This document shows, piece by piece, positions 43,943 through 54,509 of a DNA stretch of 64,000 bases (position 1 is its first letter; every line of letters begins with the position of its first letter). The notes under the pieces were generated by a model. The model made no database searches and was not told the DNA's origin. It saw only the letters and a program-made list of their open reading frames with translations. The stretch is from Phycisphaerae bacterium (GTDB lineage Bacteria; Planctomycetota; Phycisphaerae; UBA1845; UTPLA1): assembly GCA_023150615.1 (NCBI GenBank), contig JAKLKO010000010.1:81847-145846 (forward strand), in the 5' to 3' direction. Position numbers and translations under genes: made by a program.

Positions 43943-44699
43943 CGCCGTCGCGCGGGTCGGGATCGCGCGCCGTCGATCCCGCGCGGATCTGCACCGCTTC
44001 GCGCTGTCGCCGCTCCCAGATCTCCTCGGCTTCCGGCCGGCGCAGGTAGAGCGGAACGAGCTCGCGCGCCGGCGTGAAGCGGCCGGCCAGCGCGAGCTTC
44101 CAACCGAGGCGATGGACCGATTCAGCCCGCGGCAGCGCGTGGTCGTCGTCGAGGATCGGCAGGCCCGTCGCGGCGATGGCCTCGCGGTGGAAGGTCACGC
44201 CCTCGCCCATGACGATGAGCGGCCGCGGCAGGCTCGCGAGCCACTGGCCGGGGTCTTCGACCACCGGCGGGCCGACGGGTTCGTAGTCTTGGCCGCGACG
44301 CTCGAACAGGCCGGCGTAGACCTGCTTCCGCTTGGCGTCGAGGACGACGGCGACGCGTGGCGGTGGATCGGGGAGGCGGAGGGCGTTGTCGGCGATGACG
44401 GCCAGAGACGGCACGGAGACGATCCGCACATCGAGCGCGAGGGCGAGGTGTCGCGCGGCGGTCACCGCGACGCGCAATCCGGTGAAGCTGCCGGGTCCGA
44501 CGGAGACGTACACCTGCCGCAGCGATGCGCGGTCCCAGGCATGCGCCGCGAAGAGCCGGTCGATGGTGGGAAGCAGTTCGACGGCGTGGCGCGTGTCGGC
44601 GGAGAATTCGGCGGCGGCGACGAGCGTCGGCCCGTCGCCGAGCGCGACGCTCCCGCGGCGGCTCGAAGTCTCGATGGCGAGGAGGCGGACATCGTTCAT
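43935..44699 (-). CDS. tsaB: tRNA threonylcarbamoyladenosine biosynthesis protein TsaB
   Basis: A 254-residue ASKHA-fold protein, the scaffold partner of TsaD and TsaE in forming t6A at position 37 of ANN-decoding tRNAs. Landmarks are LLAIETSSRRGSVALGDG at the N-terminus, VSVGPGSFTGLRV (about 66-78) and VVLDAKRKQVYAGLFE, all typical of TsaB. Length is normal with a slightly longer C-terminus. It is divergent from the ACT-domain gene. Confidence 0.9.
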   Translation of the reverse strand: MNDVRLLAIETSSRRGSVALGDGPTLVAAAEFSADTRHAVELLPTIDRLFAAHAWDRASLRQVYVSVGPGSFTGLRVAVTAARHLALALDVRIVSVPSLAVIADNALRLPDPPPRVAVVLDAKRKQVYAGLFERRGQDYEPVGPPVVEDPGQWLASLPRPLIVMGEGVTFHREAIAATGLPILDDDHALPRAESVHRLGWKLALAGRFTPARELVPLYLRRPEAEEIWERRQREAVQIRAGSTARDPDPRDGVR

Positions 44700-44758
44700 G
44701 ATTCGGGGGCCGGATCGACGGGAACTTCGTCGCGGTCGAGACGTTCAACGCGGTATGG

Positions 44759-44764
44759 TATCAT
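44759..44764 (+). promoter_or_regulatory. -10-like element before the ACT-domain gene
   Basis: TATCAT followed by GCCG, 107 bases before the ATG in the divergent gap 44700-44871. Weak on its own. Confidence 0.25.
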
Positions 44765-44871
44765 GCCGAACAAGCGACGAGTAGCTTGATCGCGCGGCAT
44801 GCACGGCGCGGAGGCGTCGCGGGGACGGCGATCGGCGGAATCGAATCGAGCCGGCCCGACGAGGGATGCTG

Positions 44872-45405
44872 ATGTCGAAAGTCGAAGTGAAGCGCGCGGT
44901 GTTGTGGCGGTCCGAGACGTTCAATTCGCCCGGGACGCTGGCGATGACGCTGGAACCGCTGGCAAACGTGAAGCAGGACCTTCAGATCGTGATCGGCTAC
45001 GCATATCCGGATCGCAAGTCGGCCGCGATCGAGGTCTATCCGGTCGATGGCGCGCGGGCGAAGTCGGCGGCGGAGAAGGGCGGACTGCATCGCTCGAATT
45101 TTCCGTGCCTGATCGTGTCAGGCGCGAACCGGCCGGGGCTGAGTCACACGATCGTCTCCAGCCTGGCGGAGGTGGGGATCAACCTGAGCTTTTTCATCGG
45201 GCAGGTTATCGGCAGGCGTTATACGGCGTTGTTCGGGTTCGAGGCGGACTCGGAGGCGGACCTGGCCGTGAAGTTGATCCGCAAGGCGACGAACGGCGCA
45301 GCGATGATCCGGCGCGGCGGGGTCGCAAGTGCTCGTCGGCGGGGGCGAACGGTGAGGCGTCGGGGTTTGAATCGGACGGCAGCGCGGAGCAAGTCTCGGC
45401 GATGA
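44872..45405 (+). CDS. ACT-domain regulatory protein
   Basis: A 177-residue protein containing two ACT-like units: RSETFNSPGTLAMTLEPLAN (about 10-70) and ANRPGLSHTIVSSLAEVGIN (about 80-140). It has no attached catalytic domain. The C-terminus is Arg-rich. ACT domains bind amino acids or other small ligands. GAGGG lies 6 bases before ATG 44872, which is why this start is preferred to the ATG at 44866. The stop overlaps the next start (ATGA), coupling it to the DUF1573 gene. Confidence 0.65.
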   Translation: MSKVEVKRAVLWRSETFNSPGTLAMTLEPLANVKQDLQIVIGYAYPDRKSAAIEVYPVDGARAKSAAEKGGLHRSNFPCLIVSGANRPGLSHTIVSSLAEVGINLSFFIGQVIGRRYTALFGFEADSEADLAVKLIRKATNGAAMIRRGGVASARRRGRTVRRRGLNRTAARSKSRR

Positions 45406-46565
45406 GATCGGGGATGCGCGGGGATCGTGCGGCGCGGGTGTGGCTTGCGATCGCCATGTCGGCGGCGCTGGCGTCGTGGATCGTCGTCGCGGCACGGGCG
45501 CAGGTGGCGGCGACGCAGCCGGCGGCGAGCGCGCCGGCGGCGAGCGCGCCGGCGGCCGGCCCGGTGTTTCTGTGCGAGCAGCCGAAGTTTGACTTCGGCT
45601 CGGTCTGGGCCGGTCAGCGTGTCGAGCATGCGTTCCTGGTGAAGAACGCGGGGACCGAGTTGCTGAAGATCCTGGAGTTCAAGCCCACGTGCAGTTGCAC
45701 GCTGACGCCGGATTACCAGCGGCTGATCCAGCCGGGCGAGGTGGGCAAGCTGCCGACCATCCTTTCGACGGACCATCTGCGCGGCCGCATTCTCAAGGAC
45801 CTCGTGGTGGTGACGAACGAACGAAACCGTTCGTCGCACACGCTGCACATCACGGGCGAGGTCCGAACGGTGGCGAAGATCCAGCCGGTCGGCGCGAACC
45901 ACTTCCAGCGGATCCGGCCTGACTTCCGCGAGACGCGGGAGATCACGATCATCAACACGTCGGGCCGGAAACTCCAATTGGAGGCGACGCCGCTTCCGTC
46001 GCGCTCGCCGTTCTCGGCCGTCCTGAAGGAGACGAAGCCGGGCGAGGAATTCAAGCTGTATCTGACGGCCGCGCCGCCGTACCGCGAAGGCTCAAACTCG
46101 GCGAAGCTGCGTTTCAAGACGAACATCCCGGAGTCGCCATACTACGACCTCGACGTGACGGCGTATCTTCCGGGACGGATCGAGATCGGTCCGCCCAAGA
46201 TGCTCGTCGATGGCAATCAGCGCGAGCCGCAGAAGCGTCCGCTGCGGATCGTGAACAACGGCAGCGAGCCGTTCGAGATCCTCGAGGTGACTGCGAGCGA
46301 TCCGCGGCTTGTTCCAAAGCGACGGACGGAGCGCGAACAGCCGAATACGTTTTACTACGAACTGACGATTCCGGCGTTCTATCGCCCGCCGCCGCGCGGC
46401 GAAACGATCGTCTTCAAGACCAACGACAAGGAAAAAAAGGAGCTTCGCGTGCCGATTCTGCCGTACGGCGTGCCGCCGCCGCCGGAGATCTCCGGCAAAC
46501 CGGCCGCACCGCGACCGGCGCAGGTTCCGGGCAATCCGCCCAAGCCCTATCGCGGAAATCACTGA
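45402..46565 (+). CDS. Secreted DUF1573-type protein
   Basis: A 387-residue protein with signal peptide (VWLAIAMSAALASWIVVAARA), an Ala/Ser/Pro repeat linker and at least two Ig-like beta domains. The first has the DUF1573 hallmark FDFGSVWAGQRVEHAFLVKN and FKPTCSCT. Such domains occur in exported proteins of Bacteroidetes and Planctomycetes and are thought to mediate envelope contacts. The C-terminal part (RPLRIVNNGSEPFEILEV) repeats the fold. It is translationally coupled to the ACT gene and 4 bp before anmK. Confidence 0.78.
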   Translation: MRSGMRGDRAARVWLAIAMSAALASWIVVAARAQVAATQPAASAPAASAPAAGPVFLCEQPKFDFGSVWAGQRVEHAFLVKNAGTELLKILEFKPTCSCTLTPDYQRLIQPGEVGKLPTILSTDHLRGRILKDLVVVTNERNRSSHTLHITGEVRTVAKIQPVGANHFQRIRPDFRETREITIINTSGRKLQLEATPLPSRSPFSAVLKETKPGEEFKLYLTAAPPYREGSNSAKLRFKTNIPESPYYDLDVTAYLPGRIEIGPPKMLVDGNQREPQKRPLRIVNNGSEPFEILEVTASDPRLVPKRRTEREQPNTFYYELTIPAFYRPPPRGETIVFKTNDKEKKELRVPILPYGVPPPPEISGKPAAPRPAQVPGNPPKPYRGNH

Positions 46566-46569
46566 GCGC

Positions 46570-47772
46570 ATGCGTCGAGTTCGACCGGCCCGCCGAGTTG
46601 CCGAACGGATCGAGGTACGTGGCCGCGCGCGCGAGCGGTTCGCCATCGGGTTGATGAGCGGAACGAGCGCGGACGGCATCGACGCGGCGGCGTGTCGGAT
46701 CGTCGGGCGCGGCGCGGCGATGCGGGCGACGTTCCTGTCGCACGTCCACGTGTCCTATCCCGCGGGGCGGCGGCGCGAGCTGCTTCGATGTATGGCGCCG
46801 GCGGCGTGTCATACCGAGGCGCTCTGCCGTCTCGACGTGGAGATCGGGCGGCAGTTCGCTCGAGCGGCGCTGCGGATGATGCGGAAGATGGGCTGGACCG
46901 CGCGCGATGTCTCCGTGATCGGCTCGCACGGACAGACGATCTGTCACGAGCCATCGGCGGGCCGGACGTGGCAGATCGGCCGCGCGGCGGAGATCGCGGC
47001 GCGGACGGGCTGTGCGGTGGTGAGCGATTTCCGCTCGGCGGACGTGGCGCTCGGCGGACAGGGCGCGCCGCTGGTGCCGTGGACGGATTGGCTGCTGCTG
47101 CGCGATGCGAACAACGCGCGCGCGGTGCAGAACATCGGCGGGATTGCGAACGTGACGCTGCTGCCCGCGGGCGGCGATGCGGCGCGGGTCGTGGCATTTG
47201 ATACCGGGCCGGGCAACATGGTGATGGACGAACTGGTCCGGCTCGCGACGCGCGGCGGCGCGCAGTACGACCGCCACGGGCGGCGCGCCGCGTCGGGAGT
47301 CATCCGCGACGAGCTGCTTCGATACTGGCTGCGCCACCCGTTCTTCCGGCGTCGTCCGCCGAAGAGCTGCGGGCGCGAGGAGTTCGGCCGCGCGTTCGTG
47401 ACCGAGGCGCGGCGTCGGTTCGGCGCACGTCGTTGGCCGCTGTCGGACTGGCTCGCGACCGCGGCAGCGCTCACGTGCGAGTCGATCGCGCGGGCGTACG
47501 GCCAGATCGGACGTGACCGGGGGATTCGGCCGCAGGAGATCGTGCTCTGCGGCGGCGGCGCACGGAACGCGACGTTGCGTCGAATGCTGGCGGACCGACT
47601 GAGGCCCGCGCGCGTCGTGGTCATCGACGAGTTGGGGATTCCCGCGATTGCCAAAGAGGCATTAAGCTTCGCGCTGCTCGCCTGTGCGTGCCTCGATGGC
47701 GCACCGGCGAACCTGCCGAACGTGACCGGCGCGCGGCGGCCGGCCGTGCTCGGGCAGATCACCCGCATGTGA
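46570..47772 (+). CDS. anmK: Anhydro-N-acetylmuramic acid kinase
   Basis: A 400-residue sugar kinase (ASKHA fold) converting 1,6-anhydro-MurNAc released from peptidoglycan to MurNAc-6-phosphate. It shows GLMSGTSADGIDAAACRIVG, IGSHGQTICHEP, QNIGGIANVTLLP, FDTGPGNMVMD and VLCGGGARN. A short Arg-rich N-terminal extension of about 25 residues precedes the conserved start. murQ follows 6 bp later, giving a complete two-step recycling module. Confidence 0.93.
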   Translation: MRRVRPARRVAERIEVRGRARERFAIGLMSGTSADGIDAAACRIVGRGAAMRATFLSHVHVSYPAGRRRELLRCMAPAACHTEALCRLDVEIGRQFARAALRMMRKMGWTARDVSVIGSHGQTICHEPSAGRTWQIGRAAEIAARTGCAVVSDFRSADVALGGQGAPLVPWTDWLLLRDANNARAVQNIGGIANVTLLPAGGDAARVVAFDTGPGNMVMDELVRLATRGGAQYDRHGRRAASGVIRDELLRYWLRHPFFRRRPPKSCGREEFGRAFVTEARRRFGARRWPLSDWLATAAALTCESIARAYGQIGRDRGIRPQEIVLCGGGARNATLRRMLADRLRPARVVVIDELGIPAIAKEALSFALLACACLDGAPANLPNVTGARRPAVLGQITRM

Positions 47773-47778
47773 CGAGCG

Positions 47779-48750
47779 ATGCCGACGCGAGCGCGAATGA
47801 CGCGATGGAGTCTGCCGACGCGGCGCGGGCACCTGTTGACCGAGCAACGAAATCCGCGCACGCGTCGGATCGATCGGGTTTCGCTGTCGGCGGCGTTCGA
47901 TCTTATGAACGAGGAGGACCGGCGGATCGCGGAGGCCGTCCGGCGCGCGAAGCCAGCGATCCTGCGGGCGGTGCGGTACGTCGAACGTGCGTGGCGCGGC
48001 GGCGGACGGCTGATCTACGTCGGCGCGGGCACGAGCGGCCGGCTGGGCGTGCTTGACGCGGCGGAGTGTCCGCCGACCTTTCGCAGTGACCCGCGGATGG
48101 TGCAGGGCGTGATCGCGGGCGGTTTCAAGGCGCTGCACCGCGCGGTCGAGGGCGCGGAGGATGACGGGGTTGCCGGGCGGCGGGTGATCGCGCGGCTGCG
48201 GACGGGTCCTGCGGACGTCGTGTTCGGCATCGCGACGGGCGGGACGACGCCGTATGTGCACGCAGCGCTGTGCGAAGCGCGGCGGCGCGGGTCGACGACG
48301 ATCTTCCTCGCGTGCGTGCCGCGGGCGCAGGTCCGCGCCGCGGTGGATGTCGACATCCGCGTGCTGACGGGGCCCGAGGCGCTGACCGGCTCGACGCGGA
48401 TGAAGGCCGGCTTGGCGACGAAGATGGTGCTCAACGCGGTGTCGACCCTGGCCATGATCCGGCTCGGCAAGGTCTATGAGAACCTGATGATCGACCTGAA
48501 CTCGTACGCATGCCGGAAGCTGACCGACCGCGCTGCGCGGATGATCCAGACGTTGACCGGACGGACCTACGGCCAGGCGTCCGCGCTGCTGCGGGCGGCG
48601 CGCGGCCGGGTGAAGACGGCGCTGGTCATGGATCGCTCCGGTCTCTCGCGCGAGCAGGCGGAGCGTCGGCTGGCGCGATTCGGCGGCCACGTGGCGGCCG
48701 CGCTGAGTGATGGCGCGGTGACTTTGCGCCGCGCCGGGAGGTCGCGATGA
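47779..48750 (+). CDS. murQ: N-acetylmuramic acid 6-phosphate etherase
   Basis: A 323-residue SIS-domain enzyme cleaving the lactyl ether of MurNAc-6-P to give GlcNAc-6-P. Signature LIYVGAGTSGRLGVLDAAEC, the substrate-binding PPTF, GIATGGTTPYV and the etherase motif GPEALTGSTRMKAGLATKMV are all intact. It receives the AnmK product. GlcNAc-6-P then enters amino-sugar metabolism. Confidence 0.94.
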   Translation: MPTRARMTRWSLPTRRGHLLTEQRNPRTRRIDRVSLSAAFDLMNEEDRRIAEAVRRAKPAILRAVRYVERAWRGGGRLIYVGAGTSGRLGVLDAAECPPTFRSDPRMVQGVIAGGFKALHRAVEGAEDDGVAGRRVIARLRTGPADVVFGIATGGTTPYVHAALCEARRRGSTTIFLACVPRAQVRAAVDVDIRVLTGPEALTGSTRMKAGLATKMVLNAVSTLAMIRLGKVYENLMIDLNSYACRKLTDRAARMIQTLTGRTYGQASALLRAARGRVKTALVMDRSGLSREQAERRLARFGGHVAAALSDGAVTLRRAGRSR

Positions 48751-49154
48751 ATCGCGCCGCGCCGCGCGAGTGCACGATCGAGATCCGGGTCCGCTACGCG
48801 GAGTCGGACCCGATGGGATATCTGCACCACGCGACCTTCTTCGAGTACTTCGAGATGGGCCGGACCGAACTGCTGCGGCAGGCCGGCTTTCGTTATCGTG
48901 ATCTGGAGGAGCGCGGCGTGCTGTTCGCCGTGGCGAAGATCGAGTGTCGATTCAGGGCGCCCGGTCGGTATGACGATGTGCTGCACTTGACGACACGGAT
49001 CGAGCGGATGACCCGCGCTCGGATCGATCACTCGTACGTGCTGCGGCGCGACGCGACCGTGTTGGCCGAGGCCACGTCGACGCTGGCGTGCATCGACCGG
49101 GACGGCCGGCCGCAGCCGATTCCGGACGAGCTGTTTGTCAAGCCGGCGGATTGA
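48747..49154 (+). CDS. YbgC/4-hydroxybenzoyl-CoA-type hotdog thioesterase
   Basis: A 135-residue single hotdog-fold acyl-CoA thioesterase. The active-site segment YAESDPMGYLHHATFFEYFE contains the Asp of the YbgC/4HBT family, and the second half has RFRAPGRYDDVL. The start overlaps the murQ stop (ATGA), an unexpected but clear coupling to peptidoglycan recycling. In proteobacteria YbgC belongs to the Tol-Pal operon; no tol genes are here. Confidence 0.82.
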   Translation: MNRAAPRECTIEIRVRYAESDPMGYLHHATFFEYFEMGRTELLRQAGFRYRDLEERGVLFAVAKIECRFRAPGRYDDVLHLTTRIERMTRARIDHSYVLRRDATVLAEATSTLACIDRDGRPQPIPDELFVKPAD

Positions 49155-49187
49155 GGTTTGCGCGAGGCGTATGGGGGAAGGCAGTTC

Positions 49188-51317
<2,130 letters not shown>

Positions 51318-51340
51318 CAGTGCTCTGCCTCCGTGCGGCG

Positions 51341-51370
51341 ATTATATAGGGACACGTCGCGCGGCCTCAA
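51341..51370 (-). promoter_or_regulatory. Promoter of the EF-G gene
   Basis: On the minus strand TTGAGG (51365-51370), 18-base spacer, and a perfect TATAAT (51341-51346) lie 23 bases before the ATG. A GGAGG ribosome-binding site lies between. This is the strongest promoter candidate in the window. Confidence 0.65.
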
Positions 51371-51428
51371 ATGCGGGGCGACGCTGTGGCGCGCCGTGCG
51401 GCGCATCGCGCATGGCGGCGGTTTGCGA

Positions 51429-51794
51429 TCAGGTCGCGTCCCGGTGCACCGTGTCAGGAGAAAAGGCCGGGATGCAGACGGCGACGTACTCGGCGCCGTC
51501 GGCGTCGGGCGTTGAATATTGCACCCACTCGCCGCGCCGCGCGATGACCGCCTGTCCGGCGCGGACATCGAGCGCGGCGCCGCGCGATTGCACGTGCAGC
51601 CGGCCGCGCAGCACGAGCGTGTATTCATCGAAGTCGGGCGTCTGGCCGGGCTCGATCCATCCGCCCGGGCTGCGCATGTGGGCGATGCTGACGGCGGCCT
51701 CGTTCGAGTTGACGCGGCCGATGTACTCGTCAATGAGCTTGGGTTTGTTTCCGGCCGAGGCGATGCGCATCGGCGCGGCGATGAGCTGGGGCAT
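51429..51794 (-). CDS. Single-domain cupin protein
   Basis: A 121-residue cupin (beta-barrel) protein. Motif 1 region GGWIEPGQTPDFDEYTLVLRG lacks the canonical metal His pair (no HxH), while motif 2 region RAGQAVIARRGEWVQY is typical. It resembles small EutQ- or sugar-binding-type cupins. The function is unassigned, and the missing histidines argue against a dioxygenase. GGAG lies 8 bases before ATG 51794; the longer frame upstream is not conserved-looking. Confidence 0.7.
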   Translation of the reverse strand: MPQLIAAPMRIASAGNKPKLIDEYIGRVNSNEAAVSIAHMRSPGGWIEPGQTPDFDEYTLVLRGRLHVQSRGAALDVRAGQAVIARRGEWVQYSTPDADGAEYVAVCIPAFSPDTVHRDAT

Positions 51795-51986
51795 GGCAGA
51801 CTCCTCTGATCCGTTCGGCGGCCGCATGGTATCGGCCAGTCGCCGGGGTTTGCACGCGATCGCGTCGGCGGCTGGAGAGGCGATTGCGCTCCCGGGTTGA
51901 CGCGCGATGCCGCGATCGTTCGCGGCGCGCGGGCCTTTCCTGTTGCAGTGGCGCCTCCTCCCGGCGGCGCCTGTTCGCGTGTCGAT

Positions 51987-52018
51987 GATTGACGATCGGT
52001 AGTCGCCAATCGTCAATC
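51987..52018. repeat. Perfect 10-bp hairpin repeat in the cupin-tRNA gap
   Basis: Arms GATTGACGAT (51987-51996) and ATCGTCAATC (52009-52018) with a 12-base loop, in the 351-bp gap 51795-52145. The AT-richer sequence stands out from its surroundings and has the look of a dispersed REP-like element. Other copies were not found in this window. Confidence 0.5.
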
Positions 52019-52145
52019 TCCAAACGACGTCTGCTTCTCCGCTCCAAAGGGAGGCGGGTCGGGGCGCGTTTGCCGCGCCGGCTTGACAGATGGCCGGTGA
52101 TTGCGGAGCATGAGGCGTCTCGGCCGGCCGCATCGTTCCGGTCCG

Positions 52146-52219
52146 GGGCGGTTAGCTCAGTTGGCTAGAGCGCGTGGTCGACATCCACGAGGTCACTGGT
52201 TCGAGTCCAGTACCGCCCA
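52146..52219 (+). tRNA. tRNA-Val (anticodon GAC), C33 in the anticodon loop
   Basis: A 74-nt cloverleaf. Acceptor stem GGGCGGT/ACCGCCC with discriminator A, D-arm GCTC...GAGC, anticodon stem CGTGG/CCACG, variable AGGTC, T-arm ACTGG/CCAGT with loop TTCGAGT. The 7-base anticodon loop is TCGACAT, giving anticodon GAC (valine). Position 33 is C instead of the nearly universal U. CCA is not encoded. The RHS array begins directly after the 3' end, as expected for a tRNA-targeted island. Confidence 0.92.
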
Positions 52220-52302
52220 GTCCTGCCCTGCGCCGGCGCGGCCATCGGTACACGATCGAGCATCAGACGGCGGACATCCGGCGCCGCGCCGGCGGACACC
52301 GG

Positions 52303-54114
52303 ATGCGCTCGATTCTGCGGTCGCGCGGCCTGGGGCGCTGCGACCTCGCGGACGAGGGGCCGTGGCGGACGGGCTACGGGTTCAGCTACGATCATGAGGG
52401 GCGGCTTTGGATGGCGGTGAAGGACCGATTCCAGTTGACGGCCGAGGGGACGATCGTGCCGGGGAGTTTCGGCCGCATGGCGGCGAGCGAATACCTGTAC
52501 GACGGGATCGGGATCGCGCGGCACGCGGTGCGGCGCTACGACCCGGCGGGCGGCAGCCCGACCATCCAGACGCCGATCGACCACAACGTCCTGCCTTCCA
52601 GCCAGCAGTGGACCAACCTCGACCGCCGCGGCAATTGGCGGGAGTTCGCCGAACTCTTCGGCTCATCGCCCACGGGCGTGACTCAGACGCGCAGCGTCAA
52701 CGCCGTCAACCAGTACACGGCCATCAGCCTCAACGGCCAGCCGGTGACGCCGGCGCTCCAGCATGACGCCGCCGGGAACCTGACGCTGGACCCCTTGGCC
52801 TGGAACTTCTGGGCCGGGCCGAGCGGATTGAAGTACGAGTACGACGAAGAGAATCGGCTGACGCGCGTGCGCATCGCGGTCAATGACGCGCCGCTCCTGG
52901 AGATCGGATATGACGCCGTCGGCCGACGGGTCGAGACGGTCGAGTATTGGGATGCGCAAAACGGCCCGCTCGATCCGCCGCGGCATACGCGGCACGTCTA
53001 TGACGGCTTGCAGACCGTCGAGGAATACGAATGTGGCACAGGCGTCCCCGCCTGTGGATCAGGCTGGTCCCTGGCCCGCGAGTTCCTTTGGGGCGGGCGA
53101 TTCCCCGAGCCCATCGCGATGGTGGATCACACGGCGGCGGGCCTGCTGCCGGCCAATCAGCCCGAGGTGCTGCACTACCTGCACGACGTGCTGGGCAGCG
53201 TGATCGGCCTGACCAACTCGGCCGGCACACTGGTCGAGCGCTATTCGTATGACCCCTACGGCAAGACGCTGGTCGAGCGCCGCGACCCGCTGACCGGCAG
53301 CTTCGAGTTGAACGGCGCCGACGGCAACTTCCCGACCTGGTCGGCCTTCGGCAACCCGTTCATGTGGACGGCCCAGCGCTACGACGCGACCGTCGGGCTG
53401 TATCACTTCATGTACCGCAGCTATTCGCCGGGGTTGGGGCGGTGGCTGCAATCTGACCCATTGGAATACAATGCTGGATCGATGAATTTGTACGAATATG
53501 TTCAGTCTTCGCCGATTGTGCAAATCGATCCGCTCGGCTTGGAGCCGTCCAGTCAGCCGACCACCCAGCCAACGACCCGCCCTACGCCGCCGCCGACGGA
53601 TGATGGAATTCAAGCAGGAATAAAGGTAATAAAGGCAATTAGCCCAACAACCGACACATCTGGAACAATAGAGTGGGGAGACACCGGCTACAAAGATGGC
53701 GTAACGAAACGAGGCTGGGGGGCAAAGATCACCATCAACGATAAATACAACCCCAAAAAGAAATACCCGGCCTTCGATGGAAAAGACCTTGGAGAGTATC
53801 TGGAGAGGAATCCACAGCTTATCGTTTTGACAGCCATCTTGGTTCACGAGCTCTATCACTTGAATGATGAGAGCTTCTGGACCTATTCGCATACAGCAGA
53901 GTCATGGCGTCGCGAGCTGGAATGGCTTCGCAAGTTGCTTCGACAAATTGACTGCAAGGCGTATAGAACTGTGTGTCGGATGATTCGGGAGCGAATAAAG
54001 GAAAGCAAGGAGGGCCTAGAAAGAGACAAGAAGAAAGGCGATAATGACAAGCGCGATGATGATCCAATTGACCACGAACCAAAGGAGGATTGCCAGGAAA
54101 AAAGTGAACCGTAG
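52303..54114 (+). CDS. RHS cassette A with HExxH metalloprotease-like tip
   Basis: A protein of about 603 residues. Upstream RHS/YD-type repeats (YGFSYDHEGRLWMAVKDRF) and the RHS core (about 172-410) end at the boundary IDPLGL. The tip of about 190 residues has a zinc-protease-like motif H515-ELYH-519 in AILVHELYHLNDESF, then a Lys/Asp-rich tail. The shell is short compared with full RHS proteins (over 1000 residues), with no signal or N-terminal delivery domain, so it is 5'-truncated. The frame stays open back into the tRNA gene; ATG 52303 is the first reasonable start. A membrane-protein gene follows as putative immunity. Confidence 0.75.
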   Translation: MRSILRSRGLGRCDLADEGPWRTGYGFSYDHEGRLWMAVKDRFQLTAEGTIVPGSFGRMAASEYLYDGIGIARHAVRRYDPAGGSPTIQTPIDHNVLPSSQQWTNLDRRGNWREFAELFGSSPTGVTQTRSVNAVNQYTAISLNGQPVTPALQHDAAGNLTLDPLAWNFWAGPSGLKYEYDEENRLTRVRIAVNDAPLLEIGYDAVGRRVETVEYWDAQNGPLDPPRHTRHVYDGLQTVEEYECGTGVPACGSGWSLAREFLWGGRFPEPIAMVDHTAAGLLPANQPEVLHYLHDVLGSVIGLTNSAGTLVERYSYDPYGKTLVERRDPLTGSFELNGADGNFPTWSAFGNPFMWTAQRYDATVGLYHFMYRSYSPGLGRWLQSDPLEYNAGSMNLYEYVQSSPIVQIDPLGLEPSSQPTTQPTTRPTPPPTDDGIQAGIKVIKAISPTTDTSGTIEWGDTGYKDGVTKRGWGAKITINDKYNPKKKYPAFDGKDLGEYLERNPQLIVLTAILVHELYHLNDESFWTYSHTAESWRRELEWLRKLLRQIDCKAYRTVCRMIRERIKESKEGLERDKKKGDNDKRDDDPIDHEPKEDCQEKSEP

Positions 54115-54170
54115 TTAAATCCCACGCTTCACTGTCGACTTGGCCGCGAATTGGGCTCGGAATAGGCACA

Positions 54171-54500
54171 ATGACAGCACGACAAAATGACAATGTTCAA
54201 ACGCTCGATTATGCACGTCGGGGCCCATCGACGAGGCGCTCAAGGGCAGCCCGCCTGTTGATCGTCCTAACTATATGCAATGTAGTATTATCAGGTCCGC
54301 TGCTCATCCTGTATTTTTGTGATTACTATACCGAGCTCCTTGATGGACTTGCGTGGCTTCGTCCTGTGTCCATCGTGATGGCGCTTCTGGGGATGTATGT
54401 TACCTTTGTTTCTCCCGGCAAGCGTCTCGAATCCTCGGCACTGGTCTCGCTTAATATCATTCTGGGAGTTTTGCAGCAGGCGGGAATGCCTAGGTATTGA
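54171..54500 (+). CDS. Small membrane protein, putative immunity partner of tip A
   Basis: A 109-residue protein with three hydrophobic segments (LLIVLTICNVVLSGPLLILY, PVSIVMALLGMYVTFV, VSLNIILGVLQQ). It follows cassette A by 56 bp, on the same strand and with the same AT-rich composition. Position between toxin tip and next cassette suggests the cognate immunity gene. No family is recognised. Confidence 0.45.
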   Translation: MTARQNDNVQTLDYARRGPSTRRSRAARLLIVLTICNVVLSGPLLILYFCDYYTELLDGLAWLRPVSIVMALLGMYVTFVSPGKRLESSALVSLNIILGVLQQAGMPRY

Positions 54501-54509
54501 AAGGACCGA

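Noticed and set aside
52083..52112. TTGACA upstream of tRNA-Val as a promoter
   Set aside because: The -35 is perfect, but no acceptable -10 lies 15-19 bases downstream.
52174..52302. Extension of RHS cassette A into the tRNA gene
   Set aside because: The first codons would lie inside tRNA-Val and the translation there is not RHS-like. The open frame is accidental.
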